Part shown: positions 1 through 7,911 of the stretch, piece by piece
Position numbering within the stretch: the first letter of the stretch is position 1
Layout of the letters: each line of letters starts with the position of its first letter
NCBI RefSeq assembly: GCF_000178835.2
Contig: NC_015275.1
Span: 3,873,001-3,937,000, forward strand
Length of the DNA stretch: 64,000 bases
Reading direction: 5' to 3'
DNA from: Cellulosilyticum lentocellum DSM 5427
Lineage (GTDB): Bacteria; Bacillota; Clostridia; Lachnospirales; Cellulosilyticaceae
Translations under genes and position numbers: made by a program
Notes under the pieces: model-generated
What the model was told of the DNA's origin: nothing
The model's input: the letters and a program-made list of their open reading frames with translations, nothing else
Database searches by the model: none

Positions 1-3000
1 TGCTTCAAACTCTTCCCATGACCAGTTAACATAGTCGTTAGCCATTTCAAGAGTACTCATAATATCTTGCTCTGTTGCACCATTAAATACTGGTGTTTCA
101 ATCTTGAAGCCAAGGGCTTTAGCTGCAAGTCCTAAGTGGACTTCAAGTACCTGACCGATATTCATACGTGATGGTACCCCTAATGGATTAAGAACAATAT
201 CAAGAGGACGACCATTTGGAAGAAATGGCATATCTTCTACTGGAAGTACTCTCGAGATAACACCCTTGTTACCGTGACGTCCCGCCATTTTATCCCCTAC
301 AGAGATTTTTCTCTTTTGAGCGATATAACAACGAACCATTTTGTTAACACCTGGATCAAGTTCATCTCCATTTTCACGAGTGAAAATCTTAACATCTACG
401 ATAATACCAGCTTCACCATGAGGTACACGAAGTGAAGTATCTCTTACTTCTCTTACCTTTTCACCAAAGATTGCACGAAGTAATCTTTCTTCAGCTGTAA
501 GCTCTGTTTCACCTTTAGGTGTTACACGACCTACTAAAATATCTCCAGAACGAACTTCAGCACCAATACGGATAATACCTCTTTCATCAAGGTCTTTAAG
601 TGTATCTTCACCAACGTTTGGAATATCCCTTGTGATTTCCTCTGGTCCTACTTTTGTATCACGTGCTTCAACTTCATATTCTTCAATATGAATTGAAGTA
701 TAAATATCATCTTGAACAAGTCTTTCACTAAGAAGAATAGCATCCTCATAGTTGTAACCTTCCCATGTCATGAATCCAATAAGTGGATTTTGACCAAGAG
801 CAAGTTCACCATTTTGAGTAGAAGGTCCATCAGCTAAGACATCACCTTTCTTAACAATATCTCCTTTGTTAACTACTGGTCTTTGGTTAATACATGTACC
901 AGCATTACTACGTTCAAATTTTTCTAATTTATATGAGTGCTTTTTGCCCTCATTATCTTTAACAACAATTTCTTTTGCAGTACATTTGTCTACAATACCA
1001 TCTTCTCTAGCTACAGCTAATGCACCTGAGTCGATACCAATTTTGTATTCCATACCTGTTGCTACGATTGGACTGTTTGTAGCAATTAATGGTACTGCCT
1101 GACGTTGCATGTTCGCCCCCATTAAGGCACGGTTAGCATCATCGTTTTCAAGGAAAGGAATTAATGCAGTCGCTACAGAAACGATTTGTTTTGTAGATAC
1201 ATCCATTAAATCTATTTTCTTATAATCATAATCAAGAATATCTTCTGCATGACGTGCAGTTACACGTTTATTAATGAAGTAACCCTCTTCATCAAACTGT
1301 TCTGTAGCTTGACAAACAGTGTATTTTTCTTCTTCATCAGCAGTAATATAAATTACTTCATCTGTAAGTCTTGGTTCTGGTCCTGACTTATCAATAACAC
1401 GATATGGTGCTTCAATAAATCCATATTCATTAATACGAGCGAATGTCGCAAGTGAGTTGATAAGACCGATGTTTGGACCTTCAGGAGTCTCAATAGGACA
1501 CATACGCCCATAGTGAGAGTAGTGAACGTCACGAACTTCGAAGCCTGCACGCTCTCTAGAAAGACCACCTAGTCCAAGAGCTGATAATCTTCTTTTATGA
1601 GTAAGTTCGGCAAGTGGGTTGTTATGGTCCATGAATTGTGACAATTGTGAACTACCAAAGAATTCTTTGATAGCTGATGACACTGGGCGGATATTTATAA
1701 ACGCTTGTGGACTAACAGCTTCTTGATCTTGAATAGTCATTCTTTCACGAACTACTCTTTCCATACGAGAAAGACCGATACGGAATTGGTTTTGGAATAA
1801 TTCGCCTACACCACGGATACGTCTGTTCCCTAAGTGGTCGATATCATCTGTATTACCAATTTCATATTCTAAATGCATATTATAGTTAATAGATGCAAAA
1901 ATATCATCTAAAGTGATACATTTTGGAATAAGATCAGCTTTTCTAGCTTTAATTTCTGCTTTGATTTCTTCTATATCATGATATTGTTCTAAAATTTCTT
2001 CAAGAACTGGATAATATACTGTATCTTTAATACCAAGCTCTTCTGGATTAACATCAACAAAATGGTTAAGTTCTACTGTTCTGTTAGTGATAATTTTGAT
2101 AGGCTTGTCTGAGTTTGCTACATTAACATGAATAGCTTCGATACCTGTATTTTGGATAGCATTTGCAAGTGCTACTGTGATTTTATCACCTTCGCTTGCT
2201 ACAATCTCACCTGTGAAAGGATCAATAACATTGTCTGCAAGTGTAAGTCCCATTACACGATTACGAAGTGCTAGCTTTTTATTAAATTTATAACGTCCTA
2301 CTTTTGCAAGGTCGTAACGTTTTGGATCAAAGAACATGTTTCTAAGGAGTGTTTCAGCGCTATCTACTGTAGGTGGTTCACCTGGACGTATACGCTTATA
2401 CATTTCAAGAAGACCTTCTTCATATGTCTTACTTGTATCCTTTTGAATTGTTTCAAGGATCTTAGGCTCTTCACCAAATTTCTCGATAATTTCTGCATCG
2501 CTGCCAAGACCTAATGAACGTAAAAGCACTGTAATAGGAACTTTACGTGTACGGTCTACACGTACATAAAAAATATCATTTGAGTCTGTTTCATATTCTA
2601 GCCAAGCACCACGGTTTGGAATAACTGATGCTGAGAATAACTTCTTACCTGTTTTGTCAAAAGCAATATCATAATAAATACCTGGTGAACGTACTAACTG
2701 ACTAACAATAACACGTTCTGCACCATTTATAATGAAGGTAGCGTTTTCTGTCATAAGTGGGAAATCACCCATAAACACTTCACTATCAACACTTGTGCCT
2801 GTTTCTTTATTATGAAGACGAGCTTTTACTTTAAGAGGTGCACAATAAGTAGCATCTCTTTCTCTACATTCTTCAATTGTATACTTTGGTTTGCTGTCTA
2901 AATAAAAATCAACAAATTCTAAAATGAGATTACCATTAAAATCAGTAATAGGAGAAATGTCTTCAAATACTTCTTTAAGACCTTCATTTAAAAACCATTC

Positions 3001-3120
3001 ATAAGATGAACGTTGAAGCTCCACAAGATTAGGAATTTCTAATACTCCATCCTCTGTTCTAGCGTAGCTCATGCGAATTTGTTTGCCCATGTTAACTGGA
3101 CGCATTTTAGATTTTTGCAT
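1..3120 (-). CDS. rpoB: RNA polymerase beta subunit, 3' end outside window
   Basis: This encodes the beta subunit of RNA polymerase, half of the catalytic core. About 1040 residues are visible and the C-terminus lies beyond the left edge. The reading starts [12 protein letters not shown] at an ATG preceded by a purine-rich ribosome site (AAGGGGTGAGG). Family hallmarks are clear: the rifampicin-pocket segment [28 protein letters not shown], the [15 protein letters not shown] block, and [11 protein letters not shown] near the left end. One oddity is LGLGG where the family normally has LGPGG, with a CTA Leu codon at 1570-1572. The gene follows rplJ-rplL as usual in Firmicutes, but a strong terminator and a 383-base gap separate it from rplL, so it probably has its own promoter. 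Confidence 0.98.
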   Translation of the reverse strand, partial: MQKSKMRPVNMGKQIRMSYARTEDGVLEIPNLVELQRSSYEWFLNEGLKEVFEDISPITDFNGNLILEFVDFYLDSKPKYTIEECRERDATYCAPLKVKARLHNKETGTSVDSEVFMGDFPLMTENATFIINGAERVIVSQLVRSPGIYYDIAFDKTGKKLFSASVIPNRGAWLEYETDSNDIFYVRVDRTRKVPITVLLRSLGLGSDAEIIEKFGEEPKILETIQKDTSKTYEEGLLEMYKRIRPGEPPTVDSAETLLRNMFFDPKRYDLAKVGRYKFNKKLALRNRVMGLTLADNVIDPFTGEIVASEGDKITVALANAIQNTGIEAIHVNVANSDKPIKIITNRTVELNHFVDVNPEELGIKDTVYYPVLEEILEQYHDIEEIKAEIKARKADLIPKCITLDDIFASINYNMHLEYEIGNTDDIDHLGNRRIRGVGELFQNQFRIGLSRMERVVRERMTIQDQEAVSPQAFINIRPVSSAIKEFFGSSQLSQFMDHNNPLAELTHKRRLSALGLGGLSRERAGFEVRDVHYSHYGRMCPIETPEGPNIGLINSLATFARINEYGFIEAPYRVIDKSGPEPRLTDEVIYITADEEEKYTVCQATEQFDEEGYFINKRVTARHAEDILDYDYKKIDLMDVSTKQIVSVATALIPFLENDDANRALMGANMQRQAVPLIATNSPIVATGMEYKIGIDSGALAVAREDGIVDKCTAKEIVVKDNEGKKHSYKLEKFERSNAGTCINQRPVVNKGDIVKKGDVLADGPSTQNGELALGQNPLIGFMTWEGYNYEDAILLSERLVQDDIYTSIHIEEYEVEARDTKVGPEEITRDIPNVGEDTLKDLDERGIIRIGAEVRSGDILVGRVTPKGETELTAEERLLRAIFGEKVREVRDTSLRVPHGEAGIIVDVKIFTRENGDELDPGVNKMVRCYIAQKRKISVGDKMAGRHGNKGVISRVLPVEDMPFLPNGRPLDIVLNPLGVPSRMNIGQVLEVHLGLAAKALGFKIETPVFNGATEQDIMSTLEMANDYVNWSWEEFEA

Positions 3121-3194
3121 GTGTTCCTCACCCCTTGCAAAATTTATAAATAATGCACGTTAATGCATTGTTCCGAAATAGGTTTAAAATGTGA

Positions 3195-3243
3195 CATATT
3201 CACGCCTAATGCTTGATAAGCAGAAGTTTTTGATGTGAATATG
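3195..3243 (-). other. hairpin in the rpoB 5' leader
   Basis: The arms CATATTCAC (3195-3203) and GTGAATATG (3235-3243) are perfectly complementary over 9 bp and enclose a smaller GCTT/AAGC hairpin. If rpoB is transcribed from upstream of 3300, this lies in its long untranslated leader, about 75 bases before the start codon. No U-tract follows, so it is not a plain terminator. I do not recognise it as a named RNA family. Confidence 0.45.
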
Positions 3244-3245
3244 TA

Positions 3246-3274
3246 TTGTAAATAGCGAGTTACTATGCTATAAT
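3246..3274 (+). promoter_or_regulatory. plus-strand extended -10 promoter inside the rplL-rpoB gap
   Basis: TTGTAA (3246-3251), 17 bases, TATAAT (3269-3274), with a TG one base before the -10 (TGC-TATAAT). This is close to the sigma-A consensus. It points against every gene in the window and is followed about 55 bases later by a plus-strand terminator, which suggests a small RNA. Confidence 0.55.
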
Positions 3275-3280
3275 AAGGAA

Positions 3281-3362
3281 AAAACTACATATTACATAGC
3301 ATATTAGCGCATTTTATAATGCTATCACAAAACAAAGGGTTAGTCAACCCTTTGTTTTTTTA
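3281..3362 (+). ncRNA. candidate small RNA antisense to the rplL-rpoB intergenic region
   Basis: The predicted transcript runs from just after the TATAAT at 3269-3274 to a terminator. The terminator arms are CAAAGGGTT and AACCCTTTG, followed by seven T on the plus strand (3355-3361). On the minus strand the same hairpin is followed by only four T, so the asymmetry favours plus-strand use. A second stem, ATAGCAT/ATGCTAT, lies between promoter and terminator. No open reading frame of note is present. The RNA would be about 80 nt and complementary to any rplL-to-rpoB read-through transcript or to an early rpoB leader. It is unrecognised and rests on sequence signals only. Confidence 0.4.
3301..3330 (-). 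promoter_or_regulatory. possible sigma-A promoter for rpoB
   Basis: TTGTGA (3325-3330) and TAATAT (3301-3306), read on the minus strand, are 18 bases apart. They lie downstream of the rplL terminator and about 180 bases before rpoB. The boxes are imperfect and the region is AT-rich, so chance is possible. Transcription from here would give rpoB a structured leader. Confidence 0.35.
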
Positions 3363-3455
3363 TATTTTTCCATGTATAGTGGTGGATGCAACTCATTTTA
3401 AGCATATCATCCCCCAATACTTGTTTCAAGGGGTATTCCCTTTACAATTTAGTAA

Positions 3456-3487
3456 CAAAAAAGGTAGCTCGTTCGAGCTACCTTTTC
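3456..3487 (-). terminator. intrinsic terminator after rplL
   Basis: A near-perfect hairpin with AGGTAGCTCG/CGAGCTACCT arms is followed on the minus strand by six T, 17 bases past the rplL stop codon. It separates rplJL from rpoB. Confidence 0.85.
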
Positions 3488-3503
3488 TATATTCATACAT
3501 TAA

Positions 3504-3875
3504 TTATTTTAATGTAACTTTAGCGCCAACTTCTTCTAATTTAGCTTTGATTGATTCAGCTTCATCTTTAGCTACGCCTTCTTTAAGCACTTTTGGAGCG
3601 CCATCTACAGCTTCTTTAGCTTCTTTTAAGCCAAGACCTGTGATTTCACGAACAACTTTGATAACTTTGATTTTTTCTGCGCCAGCTTCTGTTAATTCAA
3701 CATCGAAGTCTGTTTTTTCTTCTGCTGCTGCACCTGCTGGACCTGCTGCAACCATAACACCTGCTGCTGCTGATACACCAAATTCTTCTTCACAAGCTGT
3801 TACTAATTCGTTTAATTCTAAGATAGTTAATTCTTTAACTGCATCGATAATTTCTTGGATTGATAATTTTGCCAT
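3504..3875 (-). CDS. rplL: ribosomal protein L7/L12
   Basis: This is the 123-residue stalk protein of the large ribosomal subunit, which recruits translation GTPases. It has the family layout: an N-terminal dimerisation helix region ([17 protein letters not shown]), an Ala/Gly-rich hinge near residues 36-50, and a C-terminal domain with [12 protein letters not shown] and [18 protein letters not shown] chose the ATG at 3875 because GGAGGTG lies six bases upstream. A GTG nine bases earlier would overlap that ribosome site. It is preceded by rplJ and followed by a strong terminator. Confidence 0.98.
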   Translation of the reverse strand: MAKLSIQEIIDAVKELTILELNELVTACEEEFGVSAAAGVMVAAGPAGAAAEEKTDFDVELTEAGAEKIKVIKVVREITGLGLKEAKEAVDGAPKVLKEGVAKDEAESIKAKLEEVGAKVTLK

Positions 3876-3931
3876 TGTAAGCACCTCCGTAAATTTTAAT
3901 TAATATAATATTTTTAAGTTTCGTACTAATT

Positions 3932-4417
3932 CTATGCTTCTTTTTCTGCAACTTGTTTGATAACACGTGCAAAGCTTGCCATAGGTGATTTGAAGCTTCC
4001 AAGTAAACGACCAAGTAACTCTTCTCTAGGAGCGATATTACCGATAGCCATCATACCTTTAGCATCATAGTAAGTGCCTTCTACAACACCTGATTTAAAT
4101 TCTAATTTCTCATTGTCTTTAGCTACTTTAGCAAGAATTCTTGGACCTGCTGTTGCATCTGCGTATGAAATAGCAATAGCTGTTGGTCCTTCAAGATCTT
4201 TAGAGATCTCTGCGAACTCTGTACCTTCAATAGCAAAGTTAACCATAGTGTTTTTGAATACTCTGTATTCTACACCAGCTTCACGAAGATCTTTACGAAG
4301 TTTAGTATCTTGTTCTACTGTAAGACCACGGTAGTCTACTAATAAAACTGAAGAAGCTCCGTTAAGTTTTTCTTTAATTTGGTTAACAACTACTTGTTTT
4401 TGTTCTACTTTTGCCAT
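3932..4417 (-). CDS. rplJ: ribosomal protein L10
   Basis: This 161-residue protein anchors the L7/L12 stalk to 23S rRNA and is the autoregulator of its own leader RNA. It reads MAKVEQKQVVVNQIKEKL with the conserved VDYRGLTVEQ and FKNTMVNFAIEGT segments and a C-terminal helix ending in KQVAEKEA. The start at 4417 has AAGGAGGTG upstream; longer readings run into the leader RNA. It forms an operon with rplL, behind its own sigma-A promoter and L10 leader. The usual upstream partners rplK and rplA are displaced about 5 kb away by a sugar cassette. Confidence 0.98.
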   Translation of the reverse strand: MAKVEQKQVVVNQIKEKLNGASSVLLVDYRGLTVEQDTKLRKDLREAGVEYRVFKNTMVNFAIEGTEFAEISKDLEGPTAIAISYADATAGPRILAKVAKDNEKLEFKSGVVEGTYYDAKGMMAIGNIAPREELLGRLLGSFKSPMASFARVIKQVAEKEA

Positions 4418-4443
4418 TGTTACACCTCCTTGTTTTAATGCAT

Positions 4444-4578
4444 AAAAAAATCGTCTTGCACATCTCCGCAGGCAAAACGACACACTTCCGTCCTTATGTT
4501 AAAGACCTCGGTAGGTTGTTATACGTTATGTCCCTGTGGGACACCTACTGTCTGCGGCACAGTATTCATTTATCAACA
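4444..4578 (-). ncRNA. L10 leader (rplJ attenuator)
   Basis: The RNA between the promoter and rplJ carries the recognisable L10-leader core: on the minus strand GCCGCAGACAGTAGGTG, then CCACAGGGAC, then the complementary ACCTACCGAGG. It ends in a hairpin, TCGTTTTGC (4480-4472) pairing with GCAAGACGA (4459-4451), followed by seven T (4450-4444), 26 bases before the start codon. This is the arrangement of an L10-controlled intrinsic terminator. The class is known; identification is from motif memory. Confidence 0.88.
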
Positions 4579-4584
4579 AATAAG

Positions 4585-4613
4585 AGTATATCACCTGCAC
4601 CTAGGCTTGTCAA
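4585..4613 (-). promoter_or_regulatory. sigma-A promoter of rplJL
   Basis: A perfect TTGACA (4608-4613), 17-base spacer and TATACT (4585-4590) lie immediately before the L10 leader and 21 bases after the wecE stop codon. This makes rplJL independent of rplKA and of the inserted cassette. No terminator is visible between wecE and this promoter. Confidence 0.9.
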
Positions 4614-4634
4614 CCTATTTGCCTTTAGAATATT

Positions 4635-5774
4635 TTACCTGACTTTATGCAAATAAAAATCATAAATACAACTTACTATATATTCTATATCCTCTTTCTT
4701 AATGCCATAATACATTGGTAATCTAACTAGCTTTTCACTCTCTCTAGTAGTATACTCATCTTCCCCATTAAATCTACTATACATCAAACCGGCTTCTGAA
4801 CTATGTAGAGGAATATAATGAAATACCGCTAAAATATTATGTTTTCTTAGGTATTCTATTAACTTACTCCTCTCTTCTATATCTGTAGTCTTTATATAAT
4901 ATATATGAGCATTATGCTGACACTCTTTCGGAACAACTGGTCTCCTGATAAAACCCCTTACTTCTAATGCTTCTAGGTTTTCGTGATATCTATTCCATGA
5001 GTCCATTCTATTTTTCTTAATTATTTCTGCCATTTCTAGTTGTGCCCACAAATATGCTGCATTTATATCACTAGGTAGATATGATGAACCCTGGTCAACC
5101 CAAGTATACTTAGCTATCTCTCCTCTAAAAAATTTACTTCTATTTGTTCCTTTTTCTCTTATAATCTCCGCTCTTTCTACGTAACTGGGTTGATTAATTA
5201 TTATTGCTCCCCCCTCTCCCATGCTATAATTTTTAGTTTCATGAAAACTATAGCTTCCAAAGTCCCCTATAGTACCTAGTGCCTGCCCTTTATATGTAGA
5301 CATTACTCCTTGCGCAGCATCTTCAATTAAGAACAAAGCATGTTTTTGCGCTATTCTTTTAATGGTATCCATTTCACATGCTATCCCTGCATAGTGTACT
5401 ACTACAATTGCTTTTGTTCTAGATGAAATTGCACTTTCTATCTTCGTCTCATCTATATTCATAGTATCAGGTCTAATATCTACAAATATAATTTTTGCTC
5501 CTCTCAGTACAAAAGCATTAGCAGTAGATACAAAAGTAAATGATGGCATAATTACTTCATCGTTTGGTTTTATTTCGGCTAATATTGCACTCATCTCTAA
5601 CGCATGGGTACATGATGTAGTTAATAAGACTCTGGTTGCCTTAAACTCTTCCTCCATCCATTTACTACATTTCTTACTAAATATTCCATCACCACATATC
5701 TTTTTATTCTTTATAGTCTCGCCAATATACTCTATTTCTTTACCTGTATATGGTGGTTCATTAAAATTAATCAT
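4635..5774 (-). CDS. wecE: dTDP-4-oxo-6-deoxy-D-glucose transaminase (WecE/RffA type)
   Basis: This PLP-dependent sugar aminotransferase of 379 residues should convert dTDP-4-keto-6-deoxyglucose to dTDP-4-amino-4,6-dideoxygalactose (dTDP-Fuc4N). It matches Escherichia coli WecE closely along its length: CGDG near residue 27, PSFTFVSTANAFVLRGAKI, RPDTMNIDE, HYAGIACEMDTI, EDAAQGVMSTYKG, and the PLP lysine in FHETKNYS at K181. I chose the ATG at 5774 because GAGGAG precedes it. It is the last gene of the four-gene cassette between rplA and rplJ. No rmlA/rmlB is in the window, so its substrate must come from elsewhere. In enterobacteria it serves enterobacterial common antigen; here a sigma-D promoter suggests flagellar glycan. 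Confidence 0.92.
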   Translation of the reverse strand: MINFNEPPYTGKEIEYIGETIKNKKICGDGIFSKKCSKWMEEEFKATRVLLTTSCTHALEMSAILAEIKPNDEVIMPSFTFVSTANAFVLRGAKIIFVDIRPDTMNIDETKIESAISSRTKAIVVVHYAGIACEMDTIKRIAQKHALFLIEDAAQGVMSTYKGQALGTIGDFGSYSFHETKNYSMGEGGAIIINQPSYVERAEIIREKGTNRSKFFRGEIAKYTWVDQGSSYLPSDINAAYLWAQLEMAEIIKKNRMDSWNRYHENLEALEVRGFIRRPVVPKECQHNAHIYYIKTTDIEERSKLIEYLRKHNILAVFHYIPLHSSEAGLMYSRFNGEDEYTTRESEKLVRLPMYYGIKKEDIEYIVSCIYDFYLHKVR

Positions 5775-5858
5775 CGTACTCCTCTTTCTAATTCTACCCC
5801 TCTTCATTATAATTATTATATATCCTTTTTTATTGTAACTATTTCAGTATATATACTA

Positions 5859-5888
5859 ATTATACAAACTAATCTCTTTATTATTCAA
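5859..5888 (-). promoter_or_regulatory. possible internal promoter before wecE
   Basis: TTGAAT (5883-5888), 18 bases, TATAAT (5859-5864) lie in the 137-base gap between the ATP-grasp gene and wecE. A 10-bp hairpin (ACAAACTAAT/ATTAGTTTGT) without a following T-run overlaps the same spot. It could allow wecE expression without sigma-D. Confidence 0.35.
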
Positions 5889-5911
5889 TTAGTTTGTAAA
5901 AGTAGCACTTT

Positions 5912-7168
5912 CTATATTCTATATAATAACTCTTCACCATTATCTCCTATTATATGTAGAACATTATAAATTTCATCCAGTTTCTTTTCTATATCATCAT
6001 ACCTATCAACTTTAAAAAATACCATCCCTATGGTTTCCCTTTTCAACCCTTTATTCCTGATACATTCTCCTTGTTGATAATATAGCTCTATATTACTTAC
6101 ATTCGGCATTTCCTTAATTGTTGAAACGCCATCTATTTCTTTAATATAGCCTTCTTTCCCATATAGTTGTATTTGTGCAATAATCGTTGTATCCCTAGGA
6201 TTATAATTCTCTAATTTACTTATAAGCGACTTAGAATATCCCCTTCCCATAGAATATTCAATTAAGATTTGTTCTATCTTTAACCCAGATAAATAAAAAG
6301 CAATTCTATGATCTCCATTTCCGAATAATCTTAGAGTAGCTTCATTTATCACAACCTCATTCCCATCATAAAACATTTGTACTGCTAAAGGACCATCTTG
6401 AATCTTATATGCTTGTATAATCTTTTCCATATACTCTATAACACTAGAGAACAATTTTTCGTATACACTAGATGGATAAATAAATTTATATACTAACCCT
6501 ATATCATTAGGCGAGAATGTAAATTTCTCTCTATTACATATATATATTAAATATCCTTTCCCATCTTTAACCCACGCAAAAAAATTATACTCTTTACCTA
6601 AATTATATTCCTCGATAATAACGCTTCTCTTCTTAGATATATTTTCGACTTCTGTATACTTTTCTTTTATCTCCCTAATACTATTAACTTTAAATACCCC
6701 TCTACTTCCATATCCATCTATTGGTTTAATAACAGCAGGAAACTTAAACCCAATCAATTGTTGTTCTATATCTTGTAAATAAATTACCTTTCTTTGCATA
6801 GTTTTAACACCAAATTCACCTAGTATTTGATGCATAATTTGTTTGTTCCTAATAATTTTCAATTGTTCATCTGATAAATAACATTTAAGCCCCATTTTTT
6901 CACATAGCGGCACATATGCTTCCATTAAAACATCTGAAAAGCCTGTTACAATTCCTGAAACTTCATTTTCTATACATATCTTTTCCATTCGTTTGATATC
7001 AAAAACATCTACATTATAGCTTTTATGAGCAATCTTTTTAGCAGGACCATTAGTATAATTATCACAAACTATAGTATAATATCCATTTTCTATACATGTC
7101 TTTGCCAATTCTTCAAAGTCATGTTGCGAGCCTAATATCAAAATTACTTGCTTATCTTTTATTCTCAT
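5912..7168 (-). CDS. ATP-grasp carboxylate-amine ligase
   Basis: This 418-residue protein has a Rossmann-like N-terminus (VILILGSQHDFEELA) followed by an ATP-grasp fold: FPAVIKPIDGYGSRGV for ATP binding near residues 140-155, IIEEYNLGKEYNFF, and VINEATLRLFG with the metal-binding acidic residues. Such enzymes couple ATP hydrolysis to amide or peptide bonds. The start at 7168 has GGAAGAGGT upstream; a longer reading overlaps more of the preceding gene. It overlaps the end of the methyltransferase gene by 17 bases and sits beside wecE. I infer, without direct evidence, that it may acylate the amino group of a 4-amino sugar with an amino acid or other carboxylate. The exact substrate is unknown. 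Confidence 0.7.
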   Translation of the reverse strand: MRIKDKQVILILGSQHDFEELAKTCIENGYYTIVCDNYTNGPAKKIAHKSYNVDVFDIKRMEKICIENEVSGIVTGFSDVLMEAYVPLCEKMGLKCYLSDEQLKIIRNKQIMHQILGEFGVKTMQRKVIYLQDIEQQLIGFKFPAVIKPIDGYGSRGVFKVNSIREIKEKYTEVENISKKRSVIIEEYNLGKEYNFFAWVKDGKGYLIYICNREKFTFSPNDIGLVYKFIYPSSVYEKLFSSVIEYMEKIIQAYKIQDGPLAVQMFYDGNEVVINEATLRLFGNGDHRIAFYLSGLKIEQILIEYSMGRGYSKSLISKLENYNPRDTTIIAQIQLYGKEGYIKEIDGVSTIKEMPNVSNIELYYQQGECIRNKGLKRETIGMVFFKVDRYDDIEKKLDEIYNVLHIIGDNGEELLYRI

Positions 7169-7883
7169 AAATACCTCTTCCAATATCATCTTTCAGGCAC
7201 TTAATAATATCTTGGTTCTTCTCCAAATATTCCACGAAATATGTAGGTCTAATATTAATATTATTACTTTTACTTATAACAATTGAAAATTCATAGGGTG
7301 AATAATCATTTCTAATAACTATATTCTTCGAAAGAGTATATGCAAAGTTAATAATCTTTTCCACATTTGCATAAAAATTAGCTTCATATTGAATTTCTGC
7401 TCTGTCTGATAAAAAGTTAAACATCACACTTTTATTACATAGTTCAAATGCTTTTGCAATCATTTGTTCTATGTAAATATACGTATCCATATCTCTAATC
7501 TTTCTATAAAAAATTTGATTTCCTATAATATAATCAAATTTTTGTTCATATGTATCATTTATAAAATTACCTTTAATGAATTTTATATCATCTGTGCCGT
7601 ACTTTTTCTCTCCTTGCTTAATAAAATTTTCTACAATATCCACACCTAAGTACTTGTAATTATTGAATCCCTTAAATTTAAAATAACGATTTATATCACC
7701 CAACCCACAACCAATATCCAATATACTTCTATCATTCATATTAATGTCCTGAATCAGCGAATTAAACCCTATAAACTGTTTTACTGCATCTACATTCAAA
7801 CTTCTAGGACTATCTCCATACTTCTTATAATTAGAGCTGAACTCATCTTCTCTACTTTTTAAAAATTCTTCTATCTTATGCAT
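7152..7883 (-). CDS. SAM-dependent methyltransferase, class I
   Basis: This 243-residue protein has the SAM-binding motif ILDIGCGLGD near residue 54 and LGVDIVENFI as the acidic loop after strand 2. A following FDYIIGNQIFY block resembles motif IV. The ATG at 7883 has GAGAGGAAA upstream; an earlier ATG-like start would enter the preceding gene. It is translated between the glycosyltransferase and the ATP-grasp gene in a tight operon. The likely target is a sugar or its acyl substituent, by context only. The gene is strikingly AT-rich, with abundant ATA and TAT codons, compared with the neighbouring ribosomal genes. Confidence 0.75.
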   Translation of the reverse strand: MHKIEEFLKSREDEFSSNYKKYGDSPRSLNVDAVKQFIGFNSLIQDINMNDRSILDIGCGLGDINRYFKFKGFNNYKYLGVDIVENFIKQGEKKYGTDDIKFIKGNFINDTYEQKFDYIIGNQIFYRKIRDMDTYIYIEQMIAKAFELCNKSVMFNFLSDRAEIQYEANFYANVEKIINFAYTLSKNIVIRNDYSPYEFSIVISKSNNINIRPTYFVEYLEKNQDIIKCLKDDIGRGIYENKR

Positions 7884-7911
7884 TTCATTTCCTCTCTCAT
7901 TAATATTTAAT

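Noticed and set aside
3319-3903. Plus-strand open frame of 194 codons over rplL
   Set aside because: It is antisense to the conserved rplL frame and has a low-complexity Ala/Ser composition, as expected of a shadow frame.
3932-4483. A longer L10 start at 4483
   Set aside because: The extra 22 codons translate the attenuator hairpin, and the ATG at 4417 has a strong ribosome site and matches the family N-terminus.
4411-4656. Plus-strand frame across the L10 leader
   Set aside because: The region is explained by the L10 leader, its terminator and the rplJL promoter on the other strand.
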